Shown here one piece after another: positions 12,091 through 19,519 of a stretch of 21,874 nt of DNA. Within the stretch, counting starts at the first letter, position 1. The number at the start of each line of letters is the position of its first letter. Both the position numbers and the translations under genes were made by a program. The stretch comes from a virus. The stretch lies in IMG/VR virus record IMGVR_UViG_3300050014_000226, positions 1 to 21,874 of that record. One strand, written 5' to 3'. The notes beneath the pieces are model-generated. The model worked only from the letters and a program-made list of their open reading frames with translations, ran no database searches and was not told the origin of the DNA.

Positions 12091-15000
12091 ATGGAAAATG
12101 AAAATGCAATTGTTGCGCCAGGAATAATTACTTCTGACCAAGGAATAGTTAAACCAGAGATGTGGATTCCAAACATGAAACTTATTACTGAGTCAGAACA
12201 AGTCCGACAGGAGATGGAATGGCTACGTAAGAAAAGTGGATATGATGGAAAGAAACCAACTGAGTTAGGTATAGATGCTTATAGATTCTCAGCAAAGTTA
12301 CATCCTAAGTTTTTCGAAGGACGTACACCCCCGGCAGTGCCTTTAGATTCTCTTGAGAATATAGAATGGTACGAAGACCAACTAAAGCGTTGTGTCTACG
12401 GATTCGAATACAGGGGTCAAAGAATAACAGGAGACCATTACTGGTTTCTAAACATGTTCCCCTTCCTTGTTGCTAAACTTAACAAGGCAGGTAAAGTTAC
12501 AAATGAGTTTGACGTAAACTTCGCATACTACGCCGGAATGCATGATTATGTATTCAAGTCTATAGAACAAGCCCAGTACGAAGGTAAGGGGTTTCTGTGG
12601 ATGTCTGGTCGTGGTTCGGGCAAGTCATATGTTGTATTATCAATAGTAGCTAAAATATATCATTTAAAACCTAAATCACATGGTATAGTATCAGCCTCAC
12701 ATTCCGGGCATGCTAATGAAACCTACTCAAAACTATTACAAGCATTAGATTCTATAGCAGAAGTACATCCAACTTTAGCACTACATAGATTAGTCGATAC
12801 AAAATCATTAGTAGAATCTGGGCAAGAGATACTTAGAGATGGTATAAAATACAAAGAAGGACCAAGATCAAAAATACAAAAGGTTATTTATGGTGATAAT
12901 CCTGGCGCTACCAGAGGAAGCAGACCAGATATACAATTGATGGAAGAGTGTATGGCTCCAGGCACAAAAGTGCTTATGTATGATATGTCCTATAAAAATA
13001 TCGAGGATATACAACTGGGAGATAAAGTAATGGGTATAGATTCTCTACCAAAAGAAGTTGGTAAAACCACTACTGGAAAAGATAGAATGTTTAAAATATC
13101 TCAGAGTAAAGGGGTATCTTATATAGTAAATAGTTCGCATAAATTATATGTAGAACAACGTTATGGAGTAAGTTCTGATGGTATAAAATTACTAACACCA
13201 GAAGAGTATAGTAATATAGTTTCTAAAAAGAAACAAAGTACAACATACGGGATAAAGTCAGCTTGCATTTCTGCGTTTAATAAGCCTACATTTATAAATC
13301 CTTATATACTAGGATTATGGCTTGGGGATGGAAGGAAGGGGACAGATGTAATTCTAATAGATAAATCAATGAATGAATACTTTATAGAATTAGCTATAGA
13401 GTTAAATGCAGACATTAAGTTTACGAATCATAAATTATCTACAAAAGTAAACTATGTAAAATTATATCAAGTTGGAACAAAGAAAGGATATTTTATTGAT
13501 ACATTAAATAACTTTAAATTAAAAAACAACAAACATATTCCAGAGCAGTGTTTATTATGGAATAAAGCTTCAAGATTGCAATTACTAGCCGGGCTTATCG
13601 ACTCTGATGGGTGGTTAGAGTATAATAAAAATAAGACGACATATAGATATGCTATATATCAAAAAGATTTGTCATTTGTTGAAATGGTAAGACGTATAGC
13701 AATGTCGTTAGGTATATACTCAACTATCAGAACTAAATCAAAGATAACAGATGCTAAAGTATTTGATGGATATGTGGTCTCCTTAATTGGAGATACTATA
13801 AAAGAAATACCAGTAGTTTTAGAAAGAAAAAAGATACCGGCAGACTGGAAACGATCTCATGATGTTTTAAGGACGGCAAGTCTAACTATAGAACCACTTG
13901 GAATAGGTACTTATTACGGATTTACCCTAATAGGTGATAAATTAGAAGACCACTTATTCATACTTGAAGATGGAACTATTACTAAAAACTGTGGCGACTG
14001 GTCAACTGGTAAAGGGGATTTGAAGTCCTGTATCGGTGCATCAATCGGATCATGGTTTGTTGGTTCTATAAACAAGTGCCGAGTATTTATGATTGGAACT
14101 GGAGGGTCTGTTGCATCTGACCAAATTAAAGATGTATTCAAGAATCCGGAAGCTTATAACTTATTGCAGTTTAAGGACTTTGCTCCTAAATCAGCATTTT
14201 TCTTACCAGCCTATTACTTCCTTGGAGGTCAAGGGTGGGAGGAGACGAGTGTAAATAACAATGATGGTGCTAAGGCTTATCTAGAAGCAGAGCGAGTTAG
14301 AACGAAAGATGATATGGAAATCCATAGTAAAATCGTTCAAGAATTCCCGTTCACTATTGATGAGGTTTTTAGAAAGAATGGTACCAATAACTTTAATCAA
14401 AGAAAGATCGCGGAACAATGGTCGGCGCTACACTATGAGTTAGAAGGGCACAAACCAGAAAAAGGATTTTTGACATGGATCAAATCTCCAAGTGGTTCCA
14501 TAAAAGGCGTGAAGTGGGAGAAGAATCCTGAAGGGAATATAGAAATTCTAGAACATCCTTACAAAGGTCAAACTGGAAAAGAAGTATTTACAGATCTATA
14601 TGTCGGTGGGGTTGACAGTATAGACCAGGGTATTATGGATTCCACAAGTATAAAAAATAGATCATCGTTGGCATGCCTAATAAAGAAAAGAATTATTGAC
14701 GGTAAATTTTTTAGTCAAACATCTAACATTTATGTAGCTAAGTATATCGGTCGTAGCCTTGACGTACGTTGGGATTATGAGGAAACTCTTAAACTAGCAA
14801 TGTACTACAATGCTAAAATGAATATTGAGTATACCAAGATTGGAGTAGTAAACTATTTCCGCGAGGCTAAACAATATCATAGACTTCTTAAAAGACCATT
14901 AGTAGCAATGCCATCTAAGGGAGAAAAGGTTCAGGGTCTTCAAAAAGATCAGAGTAACCTGATAGGTACCCCAGCATCAACAAATGTCATTGACCACCAA

Positions 15001-15423
15001 GACGGGAAGATCAAGGAATATATCGAAGACTACTATAATAACATTTTCTTTATAGATGTCCTAGAGCAACTACGTGATTACCAACGCGAAGATAGGCGTA
15101 AGTATGACTTAGTAATTGCGATGGGATTATGTGAACTTGCAGACGAAGACATGTTTGGTATTGCAGCACGAGGAGAGGATTCACCGACAAGTGAGTTTGT
15201 TCCATTCGGTTGGTACAATGACGAACATGGTAGGAAAAAATTTGGTAAGATACCTGGAAAGTCATCTCCAGAAAAAGAAGCGCTTAATAAGCCAGGACAG
15301 ATGTCTATGGCGACGTGGATTGATATGTCAGGTAAACCTAGGTTCGATGATAACTTCGAGATAGGTGACGCAGATGATTTACCGATCAATAAACCAAGTA
15401 GTAGTCAAGAAGAACAAATATAA
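12091..15423 (+). CDS. terL: Terminase large subunit (packaging ATPase and nuclease), intein-containing precursor
   Basis: 1110-aa precursor. The ATPase domain has Walker A GRGSGKS (173-179) and Walker B IQLMEE, with the catalytic glutamates at 285-286. A 347-aa intein (287-633) interrupts the chain directly after them; joining C634 gives LMEECGDW and a spliced protein of about 763 aa, normal for crAss-like TerL. The nuclease domain shows motif I GVDSID (D842), motif II NIEYTK (E913) and motif III KYDLVIAMGL (D1006), an RNase H-like fold that cuts concatemeric DNA. TerL docks on the portal, encoded 1.7 kb downstream, and pumps DNA into the head. Without splicing, the ATPase catalytic site would be split, so packaging should depend on intein removal. 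The C-terminal 70 residues are polar and probably flexible. Confidence 0.95.
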   Translation: MENENAIVAPGIITSDQGIVKPEMWIPNMKLITESEQVRQEMEWLRKKSGYDGKKPTELGIDAYRFSAKLHPKFFEGRTPPAVPLDSLENIEWYEDQLKRCVYGFEYRGQRITGDHYWFLNMFPFLVAKLNKAGKVTNEFDVNFAYYAGMHDYVFKSIEQAQYEGKGFLWMSGRGSGKSYVVLSIVAKIYHLKPKSHGIVSASHSGHANETYSKLLQALDSIAEVHPTLALHRLVDTKSLVESGQEILRDGIKYKEGPRSKIQKVIYGDNPGATRGSRPDIQLMEECMAPGTKVLMYDMSYKNIEDIQLGDKVMGIDSLPKEVGKTTTGKDRMFKISQSKGVSYIVNSSHKLYVEQRYGVSSDGIKLLTPEEYSNIVSKKKQSTTYGIKSACISAFNKPTFINPYILGLWLGDGRKGTDVILIDKSMNEYFIELAIELNADIKFTNHKLSTKVNYVKLYQVGTKKGYFIDTLNNFKLKNNKHIPEQCLLWNKASRLQLLAGLIDSDGWLEYNKNKTTYRYAIYQKDLSFVEMVRRIAMSLGIYSTIRTKSKITDAKVFDGYVVSLIGDTIKEIPVVLERKKIPADWKRSHDVLRTASLTIEPLGIGTYYGFTLIGDKLEDHLFILEDGTITKNCGDWSTGKGDLKSCIGASIGSWFVGSINKCRVFMIGTGGSVASDQIKDVFKNPEAYNLLQFKDFAPKSAFFLPAYYFLGGQGWEETSVNNNDGAKAYLEAERVRTKDDMEIHSKIVQEFPFTIDEVFRKNGTNNFNQRKIAEQWSALHYELEGHKPEKGFLTWIKSPSGSIKGVKWEKNPEGNIEILEHPYKGQTGKEVFTDLYVGGVDSIDQGIMDSTSIKNRSSLACLIKKRIIDGKFFSQTSNIYVAKYIGRSLDVRWDYEETLKLAMYYNAKMNIEYTKIGVVNYFREAKQYHRLLKRPLVAMPSKGEKVQGLQKDQSNLIGTPASTNVIDHQDGKIKEYIEDYYNNIFFIDVLEQLRDYQREDRRKYDLVIAMGLCELADEDMFGIAARGEDSPTSEFVPFGWYNDEHGRKKFGKIPGKSSPEKEALNKPGQMSMATWIDMSGKPRFDDNFEIGDADDLPINKPSSSQEEQI
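12949..13989 (+). mobile_element. Intein with LAGLIDADG (DOD) homing endonuclease in TerL
   Basis: Residues 287-633 of the precursor. The N-terminal splicing block begins CMAPGTKVLMYD with C287 as nucleophile, followed by DIQLGDKVMGID. Block B is seen as IVNSSHKLYV (H350), where the usual Thr is replaced. The two DOD endonuclease motifs are LGLWLGDG (407-414) and LLAGLIDSDG (498-507), with KIPEQ-type spacing between. Block F is YYGFTLIGDKLEDHLFIL (H621). The element ends DGTITKN with N633, and C634 is the first C-extein residue. The penultimate residue is Lys, not the usual His. The AT-rich coding resembles the rest of TerL. It should self-splice and spread by cutting intein-less terL alleles. 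Confidence 0.93.
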
Positions 15424-15433
15424 CTAAAAGATT

Positions 15434-15453
15434 CCCGTCAGAGTTTCGACGGG
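15434..15453 (+). other. Hairpin between terL and the tRNA-like gene
   Basis: CCCGTC (15434-15439) pairs perfectly with GACGGG (15448-15453) over an 8-nt loop. It starts 10 nt past the terL stop and ends 5 nt before the tRNA-like gene. There is no T-run after it, so it may protect the terL mRNA 3' end or help tRNA processing rather than terminate. Confidence 0.45.
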
Positions 15454-15458
15454 TACTT

Positions 15459-15535
15459 GCCTGCAACGCATAAATGGTGGTGCACTAGCCTTGTAAGCTT
15501 GAATAGAATCCGTTCGATCCGGATTGTGGGCTCCA
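15459..15535 (+). tRNA. tRNA-Thr (anticodon UGU), slightly atypical
   Basis: A 77-nt cloverleaf with encoded CCA. Acceptor GCCTGCA/TGTGGGC pairs over 7 bp (two G-U). D-arm GCAT/GTGC encloses an 8-nt loop containing GG. Anticodon stem CTAGC/GCTTG has one T-T mismatch around loop CTTGTAA, giving anticodon TGT. T-arm ATCCG-TTCGATC-CGGAT is perfect. Discriminator is T, followed by CCA. G1-C72 and C2-G71 agree with known threonine identity elements. Unusual points: position 8 is A rather than T, and the 15-48 Levitt pair is not standard, so it may be degenerate or specialised. It would read ACA (and with wobble other ACN) codons during late gene expression. Confidence 0.8.
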
Positions 15536-15550
15536 AAATAATATGATAAT

Positions 15551-16072
15551 ATGGATAAGACTGAATTAGAAAACTTTATCCTTAATGGATTAAGTCAAAG
15601 ACAGATAGCAAAAATTAAAGGGTGTACTCAATCTACTATTGGTAGATGGTTGCGACGTTATAATATTACTAAATCTGATACAATTAAAAGAAAGTGTATA
15701 CAATGTGGACAACCAATAAATACTGGTCCAGCAAAGTTCTGTAGTAATACCTGTTGTGCTAGATACGGGTTTCTATCTAGAATGAACTCATGGTTAAATG
15801 GAACTCATTTTCCTGGTATTGTAGCAATAAGACATTATTTAGAAGAATTACGTGGGCACAAGTGTGAAGTATGCAATACATCAGAATGGATGGGCAGACC
15901 TATACCAGTTGAGGTAGAACATAAAGATGGTCATTCTGAAAACGATTCTCCAGATAATGTAATACTTATATGTCCTAACTGCCATGCACAGACAGACACG
16001 TATAAAAATAAGAATAAAGGGAATGGTAGACACTCACGTAGAGAACGCTATTCTAAAGGTTTATCATATTAA
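15551..16072 (+). CDS. HNH homing-type endonuclease with HTH and zinc cysteines
   Basis: 173 aa in three parts. Residues 13-38 form a resolvase-like HTH (LSQRQIAKIKGCTQSTIGRW). Residues 49-68 hold a zinc cluster (CIQC, C64, C68). The HNH nuclease core is at 103-145: GHKCEVC (C105, C108), VEVEHKDG with E123, H124 and D126, DNVILICPNCH with N136, C141, C144 and H145. The tail is basic. This layout fits free-standing phage homing endonucleases. It lies between the terL-tRNA segment and the small gene before the portal, where a mobile gene may have been inserted. No Shine-Dalgarno sequence precedes ATG 15551. It differs from the endonuclease VII-type protein at 187-732, so the window holds two independent HNH families. 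Confidence 0.88.
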   Translation: MDKTELENFILNGLSQRQIAKIKGCTQSTIGRWLRRYNITKSDTIKRKCIQCGQPINTGPAKFCSNTCCARYGFLSRMNSWLNGTHFPGIVAIRHYLEELRGHKCEVCNTSEWMGRPIPVEVEHKDGHSENDSPDNVILICPNCHAQTDTYKNKNKGNGRHSRRERYSKGLSY

Positions 16073-16079
16073 CTTAATG

Positions 16080-16108
16080 TTGTCAAACAACTAAAAATAA
16101 ACTATAAT
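16080..16108 (+). promoter_or_regulatory. Sigma70-like promoter TTGTCA-N17-TATAAT
   Basis: TTGTCA at 16080-16085 and TATAAT at 16103-16108 are separated by exactly 17 nt, five and six matches to the classical -35 and -10 boxes. It directly follows the HNH gene and precedes the 16151 gene. The Bacteroidota primary promoter is different (TTTG and TAnnTTTG), so if the host is Bacteroidota this site may be chance or read by another polymerase. Confidence 0.55.
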
Positions 16109-16150
16109 AGTGTCGATAAGATACTTTCACAATGTTTAATAAGAACCAAT

Positions 16151-16405
16151 ATGGACGAACAAGTAAAACAACAAGAACCGGATTCTGTCATCCTTCCAAT
16201 CGCATTGGTAAATGACATTCTCAATTACATGAACGAGAAACCTCACAAAGAAGTATTCAATCTTATTGCTGCAGTTCAGAAGAACGCACAACTGATTAGT
16301 ACTAAACCTCTCGAAGCTGACACCGCTAAAAAACCGGATGCAATTCAAGAAGAAGTTAAGACTGAAGTGATTGAAGAAGTTAAGGCTGAAGAAGTTAAAG
16401 CATAA
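16151..16405 (+). CDS. Small protein with acidic repeat tail, encoded between terL and portal
   Basis: 84 aa. The first half (SVILPIALVNDILNYMNEKP, HKEVFNLIAAVQKNA) forms amphipathic helices in a pattern I recall from small proteins near the packaging genes of Bacteroidota phages. The second half is an E/K/V repeat (EEVKTEVIEEVKAEEVKA) produced by near-identical GAAGAAGTTAAG units in the DNA. Helical oligomerisation with a charged tail is likely. A small terminase subunit would fit the position, but nothing in the sequence demonstrates DNA binding. It follows the 16080 promoter and precedes the co-chaperonin gene. Confidence 0.72.
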   Translation: MDEQVKQQEPDSVILPIALVNDILNYMNEKPHKEVFNLIAAVQKNAQLISTKPLEADTAKKPDAIQEEVKTEVIEEVKAEEVKA

Positions 16406-16429
16406 TATAAATGAAAATGTTAATGTGAT

Positions 16430-17044
16430 ATGAGAGTAAATGATATTAAGAAAGTAAAACCTGCGAAGGAAAATATAGTTGTCAAAACTATCGAGCTAGA
16501 TAAAGACAATGAGTTATTCTTTGCTAAATCCAAAACACAAGATACCAAAAATTCTGAACTCTCTTTTGGAGAGATTATTTCATTAGGTCCCAATGCAGGG
16601 AATCCGAGTCAATGCCCGGACGTAGAAGTTGGAGATATGGTTGTCGTTAATAGATACGCCGGCTCTCACATAGCAACAAACGAACTTAATGAGATTTACA
16701 AAGTAATGGTAGGATACAGTGTCATGGCTAAACTAGATGATATAAATAATATTGACGTTGAAACAACACAACCGTCATCGAACAGATTACTCATTGCAGT
16801 TAAACTAGTTGACTCCACAGATGGAGAACTCTACATACCTGCGAATGAATCATCTGACCCTCGTCTTGAGGATATAGATTATGGTGTAATAGTGAAGTTG
16901 GGACCGTCTTGTAAATTAGGATATAAAGTAGGCGATATAGTTGCATACAATCCATACTCAGGCGAGAACGTAAGAGCCGCTGAGTCTATGGATAAACCAG
17001 CACTACGCGTACTTATTGAGGAAGATGTACTTCTAACAATATAA
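16430..17044 (+). CDS. Tandem GroES-like co-chaperonin
   Basis: 204 aa with two Cpn10-like domains. Domain 1 (about 10-103) has PAKENIVVKTIELDKD, a mobile-loop-like region near 28-44, then FGEIISLGP and VEVGDMVVVNRYAG. Domain 2 (about 115-204) repeats the plan with SSNRLLIAVKLVDS, YGVIVKLGP and YKVGDIVAYNPYSG. The paired GxIxxLGP and VGDxVxxNxYxG blocks leave little doubt about the fold. Usual GroES has one domain of about 95 aa. Phage co-chaperonins such as T4 gp31 replace host GroES to fold capsid protein inside GroEL. Here one polypeptide carries two domains, so the seven-site ring would need a different stoichiometry. It is followed by a strong terminator. Confidence 0.85.
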   Translation: MRVNDIKKVKPAKENIVVKTIELDKDNELFFAKSKTQDTKNSELSFGEIISLGPNAGNPSQCPDVEVGDMVVVNRYAGSHIATNELNEIYKVMVGYSVMAKLDDINNIDVETTQPSSNRLLIAVKLVDSTDGELYIPANESSDPRLEDIDYGVIVKLGPSCKLGYKVGDIVAYNPYSGENVRAAESMDKPALRVLIEEDVLLTI

Positions 17045-17057
17045 AAAAGACATATTG

Positions 17058-17086
17058 GGCTCACTCTACAAAGTGGGCCTTTTTTT
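17058..17086 (+). terminator. Rightward rho-independent terminator
   Basis: GGCTCACT (17058-17065) pairs with AGTGGGCC (17072-17079, one G-U) over the loop CTACAA, followed by seven T (17080-17086). It lies 13 nt after the co-chaperonin stop and separates that unit from the portal gene. Confidence 0.88.
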
Positions 17087-17096
17087 ATTATAACAA

Positions 17097-17110
17097 TTAA
17101 TACGTAACGA
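17097..17110 (+). promoter_or_regulatory. TTAATAC element before the portal start
   Basis: TTAATAC (17097-17103) lies 7 nt before ATG 17111 and just after the terminator, where a new promoter is needed. The flank AACAATTAATAC closely matches AACAATTTAATAC before the leftward gene starting at 2986. Spacing to ATG is 7 rather than 9 nt. Confidence 0.45.
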
Positions 17111-19516
17111 ATGGCATCCACAAGTAGTAACTACTACAGCGACCACTATCTAGAGGATATTCATATTTCCGAAAAAGAGAAAAGTGAAGAGTATTATCTT
17201 AAAGATAATATAGATTATTGGATCGCACAACTTGTAAGAGATAGAAATCAGATTAAAACATTTCGGGATTATTACTATGGTATTCGTAACGAACCTGATT
17301 TTAATTACCTTACAGAAAACTTTGGTATTGGCACTCCATCTAAATTAAAGTTTACCTCACTTATTAAGCCTCGTGTAGATGCTTTACTAGGCGCCATGGT
17401 ATCCGAAAAGTTTACTTACCGGATAACTGCGACCGATGATAAGACTATTGACCAGGCTGAAGAAGATAGGAAAAAGAAATTGCTGGATGAGATTGATTCA
17501 AAATTAGACTCATTTGTTGATAATGTTATAGTTAATGCTAGAGCAAAAGCTAAAGCAGACAAACTAAAAGAACCAACCCCAGAAGAAAGACTCGCTCCAG
17601 GACAGACAACTGGTCAAGCGTTAGGTCAAACTACAGGTGCCACTAAAAGCCCCGATGAAATTAATCCTCCTGATCCAGGAGAACTTGGAGTTGCACTTCG
17701 TAAGATTCATAGTAAGTATACTAATAACTACGTCTCTGATTTTGAGATAGCTGCACAGGATATATTAAGATTCTTTGAGAATGATATTAATATGGACCTA
17801 AAACAGAAACTAAAGCAACTAGCTTTAGACTTACTAATAACTGGAGAAGGTTATTGGAGAGTATTTTGTGATAAGGTTGGGGCAGACCCAGTACTTGAAA
17901 TAATTAAACCAGAGAATATGTTCTATAATAAGAACACTAATAGTCAATATATCGATACAGCCGATGCAGTTGTTCATAGAGAGTTTTTAACAAGAAAAGA
18001 AGTTCTGAAACGCTATGGTCAGTTTATGGATGATGACCAGAAGTTCTTTATATTTGGAAATAATGCCAGGACAAGGACTGCTAGATCATTGAGATCGGCT
18101 ACAGATCTGGAACTATATTATAACGATATTGACCCTGTTAGTACACAGAAGTCATATACCATGCTTGATGTACTAGAGGTATTTCATGTTGAATGGTTGG
18201 CACTTAATGCTGTTGACTTTACCGACGAAGAAAGACCAGACTATGCTCAGACTGAAGGATATATGTCAGAGATTGGCAAGACAGGTTGGAGACAGGATAA
18301 ATACGAAGGTATAAGAATATCCGGATCTGTTTATGTCAACTGTGGTAAGAGTATTAATACAGCAAGAAGCGAAGCAAGACCTTACGAAACAAGTCTATCC
18401 TATGGTGGTATTTGTTATAATGACCGTAATGGTAAACCTTATTCATTAGTTGGAGCTTTAAAAGATATACAGGATATATATGATGTAACACAATTCTATC
18501 GCGATGTCCTTATTGCTAACTCCGGAGTACCTGGAAGTAGGATCAATATTGCAGGAATACCTAAGAAACTTGGTAATGACTTCATGGAGAGATTATTAAA
18601 GTTCATGGCATTAAAGAAGAATGGTGTTGAACTTATAGATCCTACCGAGCCTGGAGCACAATTGTTCCAACATTACGGCGAATTTGATAACTCTGTAAAT
18701 GGAAATTCTCTTCAAGCCATAGAAATGGTCCTAAGAGCGATGGAGAAGCAGGCCGACACAATTGCGGGCACAACTCCACAAATGATGGGAACTATTCAAC
18801 AGCGCGATGCTGTGACTAACGTTGAGACTGGAATTCACCAGACTCAAGTTATGAATGAAGATATCTACGAATTACAGAGAACCCAAATAAAGAGATTGCT
18901 AAATGCAATGCTTAATATATCAAAAGTTTGCTACAGAAAAGGCAAGAAGGGTTCCTATATTATGGGATCGGAAAGCTATTCGTTTCAGATACTTCCAGAG
19001 AAATTTTGTTTTAGTGACTTTGCAATATCATTAAGTTTTGCAGGCAAAGATGAAGTTAAACTTCAAGAGATAAGATCATTAGCTAAAGAACTTGTAAAAG
19101 CCCAGGCTATGGATCCAACAGTTATCTCGCATATCGTAATGTCAGATTCAGTTGGTGAGATTCAAAGACTAATTGATGATTCATGGAAACAAAGAAAAGA
19201 AGAGAATGACGTTATTGGTCAAGCCAAACAAAAGATTGATGAGTTAGAAAATAACCAAAAAGAACTTGAGGCACAACTTAACTCAGCCACACAACAGATA
19301 GCAACTCTTAAACAAGCTGCAGATAAATTTAAAGGTAGAGAACTTGATCTTAAAGAGAAAGAGATTAACCTTAAATACCAGGTTGAGAATAAAACAATTG
19401 ACGTTGAGTCTAATAACTATATTAAGGAACAAGAACTTAAAGAGAAAGAAGTACAACTTCAACGAGAACAATTATACCTTACAACCGGTAACGCACGAGA
19501 GGTCAAAAACTTTTAA
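17111..19516 (+). CDS. Portal protein
   Basis: 801 aa, the size of large podovirus-type portals. The portal is the dodecameric ring at the head vertex through which DNA enters, with TerL docking on it. Evidence is the position after terL, the size, and characteristic segments: an N-terminal helical DYWIAQLVRDRNQIKTFRDY, LIKPRVDALLGAMVSEKFTY near 83-103, VYVNCGKSINTARSE, the long helical DIQDIYDVTQFYRDVLIANSG region, and EMVLRAMEKQADTIAGTTPQ. A Gly/Gln/Thr repeat, GQTTGQALGQTTGA (164-177), looks like a flexible insertion. The last 110 residues form a charged coiled coil (KIDELENNQKELEAQLNSAT onward), probably the barrel or internal tail. Assignment is by pattern and context, not by a search. 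Confidence 0.85.
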   Translation: MASTSSNYYSDHYLEDIHISEKEKSEEYYLKDNIDYWIAQLVRDRNQIKTFRDYYYGIRNEPDFNYLTENFGIGTPSKLKFTSLIKPRVDALLGAMVSEKFTYRITATDDKTIDQAEEDRKKKLLDEIDSKLDSFVDNVIVNARAKAKADKLKEPTPEERLAPGQTTGQALGQTTGATKSPDEINPPDPGELGVALRKIHSKYTNNYVSDFEIAAQDILRFFENDINMDLKQKLKQLALDLLITGEGYWRVFCDKVGADPVLEIIKPENMFYNKNTNSQYIDTADAVVHREFLTRKEVLKRYGQFMDDDQKFFIFGNNARTRTARSLRSATDLELYYNDIDPVSTQKSYTMLDVLEVFHVEWLALNAVDFTDEERPDYAQTEGYMSEIGKTGWRQDKYEGIRISGSVYVNCGKSINTARSEARPYETSLSYGGICYNDRNGKPYSLVGALKDIQDIYDVTQFYRDVLIANSGVPGSRINIAGIPKKLGNDFMERLLKFMALKKNGVELIDPTEPGAQLFQHYGEFDNSVNGNSLQAIEMVLRAMEKQADTIAGTTPQMMGTIQQRDAVTNVETGIHQTQVMNEDIYELQRTQIKRLLNAMLNISKVCYRKGKKGSYIMGSESYSFQILPEKFCFSDFAISLSFAGKDEVKLQEIRSLAKELVKAQAMDPTVISHIVMSDSVGEIQRLIDDSWKQRKEENDVIGQAKQKIDELENNQKELEAQLNSATQQIATLKQAADKFKGRELDLKEKEINLKYQVENKTIDVESNNYIKEQELKEKEVQLQREQLYLTTGNAREVKNF

Positions 19517-19519
19517 GTC

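Noticed and set aside
16151-16405. Small terminase subunit (TerS)
   Set aside because: Position fits, but no HTH or other TerS feature is visible, so the gene is left as unknown.
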